The notes: a model not told the origin generated them from the letters alone. Positions 46,846-58,170 are shown, numbered from the stretch's first letter. The stretch is 64,000 nt of DNA from Lytechinus variegatus (GCF_018143015.1 NC_054752.1:4141216-4205215), one strand, 5' to 3'. Translations and numbers: made by a program.

Positions 46846-46911
46846 TAGGGTCGACTCAAATCAACATTTTTCTGGGTTGTGCTTGACCTTCATCTTTCCC
46901 TCGCTGTAAAA

Positions 46912-47622
46912 AATGATGTGCTAATTAAGCACGTACAGTGCTTGTATAGTGACTGCACTACGAGTGCTGATTTCCTAGTTCATATCTAAAGGGGTGGTCC
47001 AGGCTGAAAATGTTTATATCTTAATACACAGAGTAGAATTCACTGAGCAAAACGCTGAAAATTTCATCAAAATCGAATAACAAATAATAAAGTTATTGAA
47101 GTTTAAAGTTTAGCAATATTTTGCGAAAAACAGTCGTCATGAATATTCATAAGGCGAGCTGATGATATCACATCTCCACTTTCCGTTTTCTTATGTTAGT
47201 ACATAAAATCATATTTTTTTCATTATTTCATACTTGTGTGAATAATATGTCTCCCTTATAATGAAATAAGTTGCAGCAATAAATATCTAATGCACTAAAT
47301 CAGTTGTCAATCCAATGTGTTTAGTTCTTATAGGAAAAAAGTTAATAAACCTAATTTCATATAATAAAAAAACAAAAGAACAAGTGGAGACGTGACATCA
47401 TCAGCCCACTAATGAATATTCATGACGACTGTTTTTACAAAATATTACAAAACTTTAAAATTCAATAACTTTGCTATTTGTTGTCCGATTTTGACGAAAT
47501 TTTCAGCATTTTGCTCAATGAGTTCTACTGTATTTATTAAGCTATAAACACTTTCAGCCTGGACCACCCCTTTAAACAAGACAATCGGCACTCATAGTGC
47601 AGTCACTTCGAGCTGCACACAT
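46912..47622. mobile_element. Second hairpin MITE copy, split by another MITE
   Basis: The left part CGCTGTAAAAAATGATGTGC to 46988 and the right part 47573-47622 (CGGCACTCATAGTGCAGTC) match the family of 46686-46845. The right terminus is missing. The split is by 46989-47572. Confidence 0.7.
46989..47572. mobile_element. TA-flanked MITE (AAGGGGTGGTCCAGGCTGAAA ends)
   Basis: AAGGGGTGGTCCAGGCTGAA and its inverse TTCAGCCTGGACCACCCCTT bound 584 bases with TA on both sides. Subterminal arms (CAAAACGCTGAAAATTTCAT; GTCGTCATGAATATTCAT) also pair. Nested inside 46912-47622. Confidence 0.85.
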
Positions 47623-47820
47623 TTATAAGGAAGGTTGAAATGAGAATTGGTCAGGACTTCAAAGATAAGAATATCAATTGTGTTCCATCCCCAATAATTA
47701 TGTTTTCTTTTTCCCAGTCTACCTCTTTATTGAGCCAAATAATATCACTTTTTTAAAATCAATATTCTCTCTTTTCCGTATACAAATATCTTGTACACCC
47801 TCCCCCCATCTCTCCCCCAC

Positions 47821-47893
47821 TCTCTCTCTCTCTCTCTAACGTTTACATGTCTTTAATTAGAGTGTGATATCTCTTTTCTCTCTCTCTCTCTGC
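47821..47893. repeat. CT microsatellite patches
   Basis: Two CT runs (47821-47838, 47877-47893) form the pyrimidine tract before a likely acceptor TTTCTTTACAG at 47898-47908, upstream of the B-box ATG. A 5'UTR intron is plausible. Confidence 0.7.
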
Positions 47894-47939
47894 CCTTTCT
47901 TTACAGTTATCACCCTTATTCATTTTAATTCATTTTATT

Positions 47940-49259
47940 ATGACGTCTGAATTCAGCTCAATAGTAGAGGGCGCTGTTTGTGAAGAAGCTCACTGTGAAT
48001 CGATTACCGACGTCACGTTCTATGTGAAGGAAAAGAAGAAACTCTGTCATGACTGTGCTTTGAAAAAAGAATGCATCGGAATAGTACGAAGAGGTGAGCC
48101 TAATCTCTTCTGTCAGGAACATAACGAATCAATACGTTTGTACTGCAGAACACATAACGTAGCATTATGTTATCCATGTGCGTTGACAGATCATCGCCAA
48201 CAACAATGCGTTCATGAGGATATCATGATCGCACTGAAGAAAAATAGAGAAGATCTCAGCATTCTAAAGAATAGAGCGATTGATAAATCAGAGATATGTC
48301 GCATCTATGGGAATGAGATTCATAAGACCAGACAAGCCAAAGACCAACATTTACAAGGTATTCAGAATGATGTTGATTCCGAAATCGAAAACGAGATCGA
48401 AAGAGAGACAGCCAGGGAAAGGGAAGATGCTGATAAAATCGACAAGGAAATTGATGGGGAAAATGAGCAATTGCAAGAGGAGATTCGAAAGCTCCAGGAT
48501 AAAATTGAAAAGAACAATGAGAAGAGAGAGAAGCGGCACGAAGAAAATCGTTTAAATGCAGAGAAAAGACGACAACCGATAACTGATAAACAACACATTA
48601 TGCATGCTGACATTCAGAAGATCGCTCAAGAGATCGAGAGAAAGATTGGAGAGCTTGAGAAATCGTGGCAAGACGACACCAAATCAGCAGAGAAAGCAAA
48701 AGAGACACTAGACAGAATTCTTGAAGATGATAAAAATATTGTAATAGATGGACATCGCGTGAGTGCATCAGTGAGTGAGGAACTAAAGAAGCAACTGAAA
48801 GAGGGTGAGGTGAAAGAAATAAATCGTGTTGTATCTGGTGTGAGGTTTGTGAAGGGTGTTGGGAGAGAGAAGTATGATGGAAGAATCGATGGGTATGATG
48901 GAGAGTGGAAGCTCATTGATACAATCAATGTCACAGATAAAATCATGTACCCTTGGATTGTTGGATGTATAGATGAAGATAAGGTGATGATCACAGAAGC
49001 ACGGATTGATAAAGGAGATACGTACATGTTAAATTTGAATAGTAAAACCACACAGGGAGTGATCAACGGTAGTGATACATCATATATAATCTCATGTGCA
49101 GTACTGAATGATGACAAGATAGTATGTGGTAGATACATCAAAGGTTGTACAGGAGACAGTCTACCTGGGTGCATCAGTGTATACGACAGACAGTGGAATC
49201 ACATCAGTGATGTCACAATACCTACAAAGACGACGAATAACGATGCAGGGTTGCGCGTT
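47940..49259 (+). CDS. B-box/coiled-coil protein, first part (interrupted by LINE)
   Basis: The ATG at 47940 starts MTSEFSSIVEGAVCEEAHCE. The first zinc-binding region has C14, C19, C36, C39. B-box2 has C58, H61, C69, H72, C77, C80, H85, H92. There is no RING in this exon. A charged coiled coil follows (about 95-250, Glu/Lys/Arg rich), then a beta-rich part from about 285 (DGEWKLIDTIN) that looks like a propeller (NHL or WD-like) continuing at 51328. A likely 3' splice site before the ATG suggests an upstream 5'UTR exon. Codon 440 (Val) is the last before the LINE. Without the insert the protein would be 604 residues. RING-less TRIM-like proteins act as scaffolds, often in innate immunity; that role here is inference. 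Confidence 0.8.
49248..49259. repeat. Left target-site duplication of the LINE
   Basis: GGGTTGCGCGTT, identical to 51316-51327. Confidence 0.95.
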
Positions 49260-51315
49260 TTTTTTTTTTTTAAGGATGTTTTATTATATTCTCTCAAATC
49301 AACATACATGTACATAATCAGATTCTATAAACAATTTGTACAAACTATTTGAAACATAATTATAAAGTATACAATAAATCCATTACAATATAATTATACA
49401 ACTTATACATCAAACTTAAAAAATACTAGAAATTAATATACTAATGCGTTTCAGCAATTACAAAATGAAATATTAACAAAATATATGACATGATCAGAGA
49501 GAAAAAAGATAAAAATGTTGTTCCACCTCCCACCCCCCCTCCCTCCCCTCCGTCCCCAGGTTAGGAGCATTCTCCCCTTTATGCCTATACTCTACATGGA
49601 AGGGAATGCAATTCTCCGTATTGGTTTTTTTCTGTGTTTTTATTTATTTTGTTTTGTGGCTTTGTCTCTCGTATATATACCTTTGCCTCACTCTCCCTAT
49701 TTATTCTTTTAATTAAGATTTTCCCATTTCCTTAAATGAAGAGACATCTTGCCTCTACCTAGCGCCAGCCTTCTTTCTTCCCATTCTTCTTCTTTAAATT
49801 TCCTTTTAATTTCATCCATGGTTATATGTGCACCCTTTTCCCTCCCTTTGAAGATTAAAAATTTAACAAAGATTAAAAAGTGATTGATTAAGCGTTCTTT
49901 TCCTTCGTCCTTTAATTCTACCCCTACAAGAATTTCCTCCCAGCTTAAATTACCCGTAGAAATAAAACCAAACATCTCCTTACAATTATCCCAAACCAGA
50001 CAAGCATATTCACATTCCAAAAAAAGATGGCGGTATGTTTCCTCCTCTTTTTTACAATAACAACAAAGGTTATTTTGTGAGATTTTAAAACGGAACAAGT
50101 GATGATTTGTGTAAGCAATGCCGTGTAACATTTTAAACTGAAATTCTCTTAATCTACTGTTCAGAGTACATTGTCTTGGTCTCATAAAAATGTGTTCAAT
50201 CTTTTCATAAGAGAAACTATATTTGTTTTTTAACCTTTCGAAAACATCAGGTATTGAGAAGTTGCATTTCATAAAATTTGCATAAACGTTTTTAGATACT
50301 AACTCCTCCATTGACAAAATTCTTTTTCCAGATATAAATGATATTTCTTCCCTAAGAGAAGCCTCTTTGCTATCTATTTTCATATTTCGTTTCCAGCTGA
50401 CTGGAAAAGTTTTATAAATTGACTCTATCAGATGAAAATCATTTATGTTTAAACCCTGTCTTTGGAAGTACGAAAATGGCCTTAAGTTTCCATCATAATC
50501 CATAATATGTTTCAATCTGTAAATATTTTTTTCATATATTTTTTGGTTAAATATGCATTTCCCTTCAATTCGTACAAATTTATTGTTAAAAAATATCTCA
50601 TTTCCTTTAAATGTTTCAGATTTTAAACGAAAATCCTTCGTCTCTATCCATACTTCTAACAAATCTATATAAAACTGCGGCAATGCTATCTCCAACAATC
50701 CAAGCAAGTAATCACATGAAAATATAAAATTTCCTCCCAAATGTTTTGTGGCATAATAGAAATATTGTTTCCATTTCATTGTATTATTTTCTTTTAGTCT
50801 TTTTATCCACATAACTCTCTGTGCCTTTATTAACCATTGAAAATTCATCATTTTCAAGCCACCTTGATGGTAATCTAAGTACATCGTTTTTTTGTTAATC
50901 TTATTTCTGCCACCCCACAAAAAAGTAAAAGTCAACTGATCAAGCTCAACATAAACCCATTCTGGAATTGGTGTAAGAGATGCCACATATATGAATTTTG
51001 AAAAGATAAACTGCTTTAATAGTTGTATTTTGCCCATCAAAGTTAAATCTCTTTGCTTCCACCAGTTTAACAACTTCTTTATTTTACTTAATATTTCTTT
51101 ATAATTCAATCTTTCTTTTACTTCTACATCTAAAGAAAAAAATACACCGAGAATCTTTATAAAATCCACCTTTTGGCCAAAAGATAAATCATATGATTTT
51201 CCTTGGGAGGAACCTAATAATAGAACCTTCGTCTTATCGTTATTAACTTTGAGTCCTGACACTTTTCTGAATTTTTCTAAAATTTCTATTACTTTTCTTA
51301 CTGAATCTAGATCTC
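49260..51315 (-). mobile_element. Young 5'-truncated L1-like LINE inside the B-box gene
   Basis: Minus-strand element. Its 3' poly-A appears as a T-run at 49258-49271 (its edge shared with the target duplication), then about 440 bases of 3' UTR, then the coding end. The 5' end stops at 51315 within the reverse transcriptase just after where the catalytic YADD box would be, as in incomplete reverse transcription. Both sides carry GGGTTGCGCGTT. The endonuclease and most of the polymerase are absent, so this copy cannot move on its own. Confidence 0.93.
49709..51315 (-). CDS. LINE ORF2 C-terminal part (reverse transcriptase end to stop)
   Basis: About 534 residues with no stop, from DLDSVRKVIEILEKF. 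It covers the palm/thumb border (VNNDKTKVLLLGS; DLTLMGKIQLLKQFIFSKF; FTFLWGGRNKINKKTM; GGLKMMNF; KAQRVMWIKRL) and a terminal zinc-knuckle-like region (LCCYCKKEEETYRHLFLECE). The style matches L1/Tx1-like LINEs. The uncorrupted frame shows a recent insertion from an active family. It runs antisense to the host gene. Confidence 0.85.
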
Positions 51316-51327
51316 GGGTTGCGCGTT
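51316..51327. repeat. Right target-site duplication of the LINE
   Basis: GGGTTGCGCGTT, identical to 49248-49259. Reads Gly-Leu-Arg-Val in the host frame. Confidence 0.95.
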
Positions 51328-51822
51328 GCAATCGATCATGATGGGATGATAATCGCTGCTGAATGGGGTCAGTCTGCGATATACGTCATCAACCCAGCTA
51401 ATGATGAGATTGTCAATACCATCACGTGTAAAGAGAAGATAGTAATGTACGATGTGCTGTCATCAGGTCACATCATCGCTCGACCTTCACCACCTGATCG
51501 CAGAGCACTCATCATTGAGAGAGAGGGTGATCATAGGGAAATCCCCCACAGTGACGTCATCTTGAATGTGTGTATTGATCGTATGACAGACGACCTCTAC
51601 GTCGTGACATCAGATGATGAGAACAAGACGTGTGTGATTGATCAGGTCATGAGTGAGGGTGATATGAAGAAGAGAAGGGTAGCATCATTCCCTTTATCAA
51701 CTAGACCGGGGAATAGATATAATCACCTGTTAGGATCTCGAGTGATGATGACGTCATCAGGGAATATTATTGCTTGTGATAGGGAAGATATTCTCATATT
51801 CAAAAAGCTATTTGTCCTCTAG
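51328..51822 (+). CDS. B-box/coiled-coil protein, second part
   Basis: Continues the propeller-like region as AIDHDGMIIAAEWGQSAIYV, then VLSSGHIIARPSP, ILNVCIDRMTDDLYVVTSDD, MMTSSGNIIACDREDI and a stop at 51822; 164 residues. The frame is exactly that of codon 440 at 49257-49259 once one copy of the target duplication and the LINE are discounted. Repeated DGxIIAxE- and GxIIAxD-like strands every 40-50 residues support a beta-propeller. In this allele the product would end soon after the insertion: translation from 47940 runs to a stop at 49352, adding about 30 LINE-derived residues and removing this part. Confidence 0.8.
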   Translation, partial: AIDHDGMIIAAEWGQSAIYVINPANDEIVNTITCKEKIVMYDVLSSGHIIARPSPPDRRALIIEREGDHREIPHSDVILNVCIDRMTDDLYVVTSDDENKTCVIDQVMSEGDMKKRRVASFPLSTRPGNRYNHLLGSRVMMTSSGNIIACDREDILIFKKLFVL

Positions 51823-52089
51823 ATCCATGAGAGTGTTGACGCGGTATTGCGACCCGGAATGTGAGTTAATCGAATTATTCGCTCTGTAGAAACAGGTTGA
51901 TTTAAGTGCGATACGTTTTTTTATTCCGGAAAAACCCGTTTTTAACCATTTTCTGAATTGTACACTTTATACCAGATTAAAACGTTACCTTCTGAATAAT
52001 GGTTGTTATGTATCTGCAGAGCAGCGTTTTATCACTTTAAATATGCATTTCATTTCTCCCTTCACCATGTGATCAGATATATAGTTATC
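51823..52089. other. 3' flank of the B-box gene
   Basis: AT-rich, no further gene. The true 3' UTR end was not identified. Confidence 0.35.
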
Positions 52090-52335
52090 AACATAATCAT
52101 CATAATATAATGCCTGATTATAGGCATTCATTTAATATGTATAACGTGCCACCTGTATCAAAGCTATGATGACATAATGAATCAGTTCGTGATCCCTCAA
52201 ACGAATTTCAGTCTCATCCTTATTCAATAGTGAAAAGGAAATTGCATGGCGTGTTTCACTATGATAACCGAGTGCAAATAGAGGAACTATCGTAAAAGGA
52301 TTGGTTTATACCCTGGATCACATTTTACTTCTGAA
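52090..52335. repeat. Direct duplicate, unit 1
   Basis: Shares GCTATGATGACATAATGAAT, CTTATTCAATAGTGAAAA and GGCGTGTTTC-like words in order with 53150-53390, about 1 kb downstream; divergent. Confidence 0.6.
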
Positions 52336-52340
52336 ACTTA

Positions 52341-52732
52341 CACCGTGTTCACACAGTGACTCGGCTCGGGGGTTCGTCCTGCAAGCCGTGCTTGCTTAAC
52401 ACGGTAATTTTATGTTTTTGTCAGTGTGATCCGCGAATCGTGTCGAACAACGCCTTTTTTGATCCGCCGAAATCGTAGGTTTAAACCCCCCGAGTCGAGT
52501 CAGACTTGCCTATTTTTTCATGCGTAAACAGAAAGCCGTGTCGAACCCGCAAAACCTAGGTCAAATACAGCATATCCGGTATACGTCTCTTCTACTTTCG
52601 TTCGTGATCCCAGGGCCGTGTCGAATTCGCCTTTTCTGTTTTAGTATAAGCGCGATCACAGTTGCCGTTTTCGCAGCGTTCGACCCTGCTTGAGGATTCA
52701 ACACTCAAGCTGAGTCGTGTGAAAACAAGGTA
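52341..52732. mobile_element. TIR element (ACCGTGTTCACAC ends)
   Basis: ACCGTGTTCACACAGTGACTC at the left pairs with GAGTCGTGTGAAAACAAGGT at the right. The inside is GC-richer than the flanks with GTGTCGAA and AACCCGC words. Non-coding. It lies between the two duplicated units. Confidence 0.6.
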
Positions 52733-53149
52733 TAAGTTTTATAAACAACAAAGAAGGTTTCTCATTAACATCCATAGAACGCATTTTAAAAAGAAATTGT
52801 AAATTATATATCATGTACATATTAATAGACTGAACTTTTTTTTAGACTTAATGGCCATGCACATACAAATTATTTTAAATCACAGTGTATATAGACTGAA
52901 TCTGTGCACACTTAAACGATCTTACAACTGCAAGTATATTATTTAAAACCATGCCTGCTTTCATACATGCATGTTGCAAATACGTCACAAAACAATATGT
53001 CTCCTATTACTATCATTGAAAAAAAAAATTTGTTAATGATATATATCTGAATGTATGGAGTATAAACCGTAATTGTGTACATTTACCGTCCTTGAAAAAA
53101 CGAGCACATAATTGTTGTAGAGAGGATAATGGCCATAATATATTGTATG
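52733..53149. other. Gene-free spacer
   Basis: AT-rich sequence; nothing supportable. Confidence 0.3.
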
Positions 53150-53390
53150 GTATATGAAGCCAGGTTTAAACATTATCCTAGTGTACGGTACCACGTGTAA
53201 TATAGCTATGATTACATAACCATGATAATGAATCAGTCCTTGTTGCTTTAAATAAATGTTCAATGATATTCTTATTCAGCAATGAAAATGAAATTACATG
53301 ATGTGTTTTTTTCTATTATCCCGAAAGTAGAGAAACTATTCTAAGAATGACATCTTCACACTCTGGATCGAATACTGTCTGGAACTGACT
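53150..53390. repeat. Direct duplicate, unit 2
   Basis: GCTATGATTACATAACCATG, GATATTCTTATTCAGCAATG and GATGTGTTT correspond to unit 1 at 52090-52335. Confidence 0.6.
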
Positions 53391-53970
53391 CTCATATAAG
53401 AAAAAAAAGAAAAAAAATAGAATAGTCCCTTATTTCTATCTGTCTATCTCGGAAAGTTAGTAAATAAAATGAATAATTTAGACCATCAAACACACGCAAA
53501 TTATTAAAAAATTGATTGCTGTAGCTAAATGCTCATTAATTTTGCATGTTAGCTTGTCTGTATTTATGTCCAAAATCATATAAAACTATTAAAAAAAAAA
53601 ATCCCGAAGTATAACGATGCAGCTACATAGGAATCAACCCCCGGAATGATGTGTAAGATGAAAATTGTCAATAAGGTCTTTGACTGGGGCCAATGGCCGA
53701 TTAATCGGGATTCGCCGGAAGAGGGGGCTATATTAGGTGATACATTTTAGTAAATTGCACACTGTGCACAAATGTGCTGTACTGTACAGTGTTACTAGAA
53801 ATTCTTTGAGATTTTCTATAAACAAAAATTACTGGTATATAGTGCAAATTTACCAGATTGAATGTTGGTCACATATAGCTGTGAGACTAGGGAGACATTT
53901 TTAGAGTTATGTCTTTTCTTGCTATGACTTTCCATTGACTTGGTATTCATATATGTTTTTAAACACCTTA
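53391..53970. other. Gene-free spacer
   Basis: AT-rich; no gene seen. Confidence 0.3.
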
Positions 53971-54905
53971 TCTGGCCATCTTTTTATTGTGTCCATGCAT
54001 TGTTGTTACTATTAACCAGGAGGTAACCTATGATTTGCATATACTTCTCACAATTAATGATCATCTATACATATCTGTTTTAAAAGACGTTCGAAATCAA
54101 GTTGTGAAGTAAGCGCTAGTTAGAATACATATTTATTTTTTTCAAACGCAAATCTAATCCCTTTTTATTGTTTTCATATATTACCTTGACTTTTAATCAG
54201 GATTTAACCGAGTTAACCGATCATTAACATATACTTTAAACAAAATCATTTTAATTATGTATTTACATATCTGCTTTTGAAGGACGTTCAGAATGAAATT
54301 GGTAAACTAGTGATTGTTGGAATATATGTACGCAAAATCTGATCACCTTTTATTGTCTCTTTGAAAAGAATTTGCTTACAAATTTTCGGAATTACTCCTA
54401 TTTGTTTGAGATCGGTATGCTCGATCTGTAATGAAAATCATAAGTCAGAAAAAAATGGAACCAGTGGGATTCGAACCTGGATCGAGGGTATTTGAATTCC
54501 AGTTCACCGTGGCTTAGCCGTTAACCAGAATAGCCTGGTGGTTAAGTAGCTGCCCGGAAAGCAGTAGATGGCAGGTTCGAATCCCACTAGTTCCAATGTC
54601 TTCTGACGAGTTTTCATTACATATCGAGCATACCGATCTCAAACAAATAGGAGGAATGCCGAAAATTTGTAAGCAAAGTATAATTTCCTCCTATTAAAGC
54701 CTCTTCATTTACTATTTTTATTGTCTCCATAACTTATTTTTACCAATAACCGATCATTTGCATGTACCTTAAACTAAAGTAATTTTGATATTAATACATT
54801 ATCTGCTTTCAAAATGTGACCGAAAGATAGTTGGCATGTTAGCGAAAGTTGGAACATTAGTCAGTCAAACACAATTTTTTTCCACCACTTTATTGTTTCC
54901 ATGTA
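53971..54905. repeat. Tandem repeat of about 170-bp units, split by a fold-back
   Basis: The order TTTTTATTGT, AACCAGGA or CAATAACCGATCATTTGCAT, then ATCTGCTTT and GACGTTC-like words recurs about four times (near 53978, 54165, 54340/54715 and 54890). The third unit is interrupted by 54371-54677. Confidence 0.65.
54371..54677. mobile_element. Fold-back element with two convergent tRNA-like heads
   Basis: TTTGCTTACAAATTTTCGG at the left is mirrored by CCGAAAATTTGTAAGCAAA at the right, and arms of about 110 bases stay similar up to GGGATTCGAACCTGG / CAGGTTCGAATCCCAC. The latter are Pol III B boxes pointing away from the centre on each strand; the + strand right half also has an A-box-like TAGCCTGGTGGTTAAG. 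Acceptor-stem 5' halves are missing, so no working tRNA is expected. Confidence 0.7.
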
Positions 54906-54910
54906 TTTTT

Positions 54911-56440
54911 GTCTCGCCTGCATAGCAGATGGGCGCCGCTTTTCTGACGGCGGCGATGGCGCGCCGCAAAGATTGAAATTTTAGTCAATGTTAAGTTTTT
55001 GATGTCATCATAACTTAAAAGTATATTAATAGTTGAGCTTGGATGAAAGGGTTTTCAAGTATTACTGAACATCCTGCTTTAGCTTCAGGCCACATGACCA
55101 AGGTGAAAGGTTCATATCAATTTGTTGCGTACAAAAAACGCTCCTCTTATAAGGCATAGAAATGGGACGTTTAACGCACAGTCACTAATACGCGCCGCTG
55201 TCTTCGCATCGTGCAGGCAGTCTACGTGTATAGTGGCGGGCTGCTACATTGCGGTGCAGGGGTGTTCAACTTACATATCGTGAGCGCACTCAGCTGCGTG
55301 TTTTCACTTCTCCTTTCTCTCCTTTTCTTGTCATTTTTCCTCGCATTAGTTGTTTTCATAAATTTCCCTCTCACTTTCCTTGTTTTCTCACTCCCTTCAG
55401 TTTTGTAACTCTTCTTGATCACTTGCATTCATTGGCACACCCCCGGTCAAAAATGGTACGGTCCTATCCAACATACACTCAAGTCGTCGCTGTACGAATA
55501 GTGAAACGTGCAAAATTCTTCACGCGCTGCGTTGCCTAGCTATGCGTGTGTACTGTGTACTATACTGTGTACACACAATGCCATCGGCTGAACCCGCCAA
55601 ACTATAGTGACCAATTGCAAAAGCTTTTGCAAATGTGAAAAGTGACAGAGGTTTTTTTATCCAATCAAAATCATTCTTAGGTATTCGCAATCTACAGCAT
55701 TTTCAGCAAAATGTCTTTTTTTGATAGGGTCTATTGTGACGTATATATTTTTTTACAACAATGTGAAGTCGCACCAAACGTTTTGTTTCCCGCAGTTGCC
55801 CATTGGCTCATGTACAAATGGATTTCCAAAATCATCAAGAAAGGTTCCAAAAACCTCAAAAGTGACAGAACTTTATTTGACTAAAATTAAATGAAAATCA
55901 TATCATTTCAAGGTGAGAATCTGCTCTATTCTATTCTGTTTTGATAGATCACCTTGTTGACGCGTTTGGGAGATATCTTAGCAAATCCCTCGAAAACGGC
56001 GTATTTTCTATTCTCCATAGGGAAATAATTTAACACGCTACGCACTGCAAAAAAGGAGCGCAAACAAATTGATATATTTAGGGTCAATGAACTTAGACCA
56101 TGTTGGGGGAATCAAAATCGGAATCTTAACCAAGGTTAAGTTCTTTTATTATGTTAACATAATTTAGAAAGTATGTAGACCTAGTTCATGAAACTTAAAC
56201 ATAAGGTTCAGCAAGCATTACTAAAGGTCATTTAGGGTCAACGAAATTTGGTAGTGTTGGGGGCATTTGTGCAATTGTCATCATAAATTCAAAAATTTAT
56301 GGATCTACGTGTACTTCATGAAGCTTCGACTAAGGGTAATCAAGTATAAATAATTGTTTTGCACAATGATCATGGTCAAAGGTCATTTTGGTCAATTGAA
56401 AGAGTATTTTGTTATCATTTGAGTATTTTGTTTTGTGAAT
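54911..56440. repeat. TGACCT-type repeat, inverted copy, interrupted
   Basis: TTTTGTCTCGCCTGCATAGC, the GC-rich CGCCGCTTTTCTGACGGCGG and later GGTCATTTAGGGTCAA words are the inverse of the array at 25060-26110. The region 55114-56075 is an insertion. Confidence 0.7.
55114..56075. mobile_element. TIR element (ATATCAATTTGTT ends) nested in the TGACCT-type repeat
   Basis: ATATCAATTTGTTGCG at the left and the inverse CGCAAACAAATTGATAT at the right, each next to a GCTCCT/AGGAGC word. Host repeat phrases resume exactly on both sides (AAGGTTC / ATTTAGGGTCA). The frames inside show no known domain. Confidence 0.65.
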
Positions 56441-56544
56441 AATTATTTAATAGCTGTTCCAATGTCAGCACTGGGCTGCTATTTTTAATCACGTAATGCA
56501 TGCGAGACTGCCAGAGGCGTTCCACTTATTTTACTATTACACAA

Positions 56545-57545
56545 GGGGCCCGTTGTAAACAACTTTTGCCACAAAAAAATCTAGCAAACAAAATGATGAC
56601 ATTGAAAATTACACATTAAAAAGTCTTTTAATGGATGTGAAAAGGTCTTACCATTTAGAAAGAAGCTTACAGACTACATTGATAGTATTATTTATGAAAC
56701 AACAGTCTATCCTGATATCAGTTTCATTTTTGGTTTTGATATTGGTGGCAAACATGATATGTGTATTAATTTCCTATTTTTATGTCTTAAATTCTATATT
56801 TTGTACATATTTTATCTCTTTTCATGTGTATATATTTTCGTTTAGTTTTAGTTAACATCTTTACAGTATTATATTTTATTTGTTCTGTTATTTTCCATAG
56901 TTAATTATGCTCATTTCATTTCATTTTTTTCAATATTAGTATTTATGCTCTATTCTTTGTTTATATTTGAATATGTTACCATGTTTTATATTTGTGTTTG
57001 TTCACGAAGGGCCTCAACGAAAACCAGCTTGTTGCTGATTGAGCTACCCTTCTTTTAAATATTTGAAATAAATAAATAAATAAATAAATGCAAGTTTCAA
57101 GAAATTGATTTAAACTTTCAGGCTTTCATAACCTTTGTCAAAGTAAAACAGAAAACAGAATACTATATAGCTGAAAAGAATGATAAGTTGGCACTGCATT
57201 TCAAGAAGTGGTCCTTTAATGTAGATTAATGCTTATCCCTCACAAAATTATTGTTTTCTCCATATTCTGGAATATGGATGCCTTTATGTATTTTTTATTT
57301 ATTGATTAATTCATTTACTTATTTATTTATTCTTTATTTTTTTGCTACTGAGAGAATCGTGTTTGTCCTGTGTATGTGTCGTCTTGTCATCAGTTGAGTA
57401 GATATTTTGTGTAGATAAAATATCTTAAGTACAGTAGCTATGAAGTTTTGTTGTTGTTGTATATATTATTTTGTTTTACAATAAAAACATAAATACAAAA
57501 AAAAAGTATTTTAATGGCTACATTTTTTAACCAACGGGCCCCCAG
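56545..57545 (+). mobile_element. Element with LINE-like 3' end between GGGGCCCGTTG inverted ends
   Basis: GGGGCCCGTTG near 56546 and CCAACGGGCCCCC near 57532 are inverse. Within, GGGCCTCAACGAAAACCAGC and TTGAGCTACCCTTCTTTTAA with an AAAT-repeat tail (57066-57089) look like an invertebrate LINE 3' end. A second A-rich tail lies near 57490. Whether this is one unit or nested pieces is open. Confidence 0.4.
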
Positions 57546-57559
57546 GAATAAGCAGACCA

Positions 57560-58170
57560 TTTGCATATACCTTGGGCTTCAGTAACAACTCAGAACGGCG
57601 ACCGGCTGCTAAGTGGCCTTCCTTCTCGGGCGTCGCTGCAATTGAGGCATCGCCCATCGACTTTTGTAGGAGTCGAGCGGGCTATAGAGACTTATCGGTG
57701 GCTGAGTAGTGCCCTGCTGATTACCCATTACTCAAAGCCAAAACTGGGTCAACTCGGGGGAACATTTCTGTTTGGCGTCCGAGCCCTGATCGGCTGACGA
57801 CCAACCGATTCCTAATCGGTCTCAGACCGGCCACTGGCCTATTTTTATGTAATATCGCCCGTCTGATCTTGAATTTGCCGTGATATGATCGACTGATCTC
57901 TGAGCGGCCAGTGGCCGGCGACAGCCGGTGACCGATTGACAGCCTTTGATCTAACGACTTCAATTTTTGACCTAAATCGTTCGACAGCGACCGCTCGACT
58001 ACGTCAGCTCCCGGACGGCGTCCACCCGGGCACCGAGCGTATTTAGGGCGTCGAGTGAAAAGTGAGCAGTCGCCGCCAGAATTTTAACTCCGCGCTAAAT
58101 CTTGATCGGTGACCGAGCGATGCCCCCCCAACCAGTGGTTCCCGGACAGCCGCCGTTTGGTGCCCGGGCG
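57560..58170. repeat. GC-rich GACCGG-type block
   Basis: GC-rich against its surroundings, with CAGACCGGCCACTGGCC and its near inverse GGCCAGTGGCCGG, plus CCGATTGACAGCC-type words. The open frames on both strands have no recognisable domain. It appears to continue at 58760-58850 after an inserted element. Confidence 0.5.

Noticed and set aside
48351-49174. Minus-strand frames of up to 182 codons opposite the B-box gene
   Set aside because: Shadows of the charged coiled-coil and propeller coding sequence; no domains.
54456-54595. Pair of tRNA genes on opposite strands
   Set aside because: Acceptor 5' halves are missing and both sit in the arms of a fold-back element.
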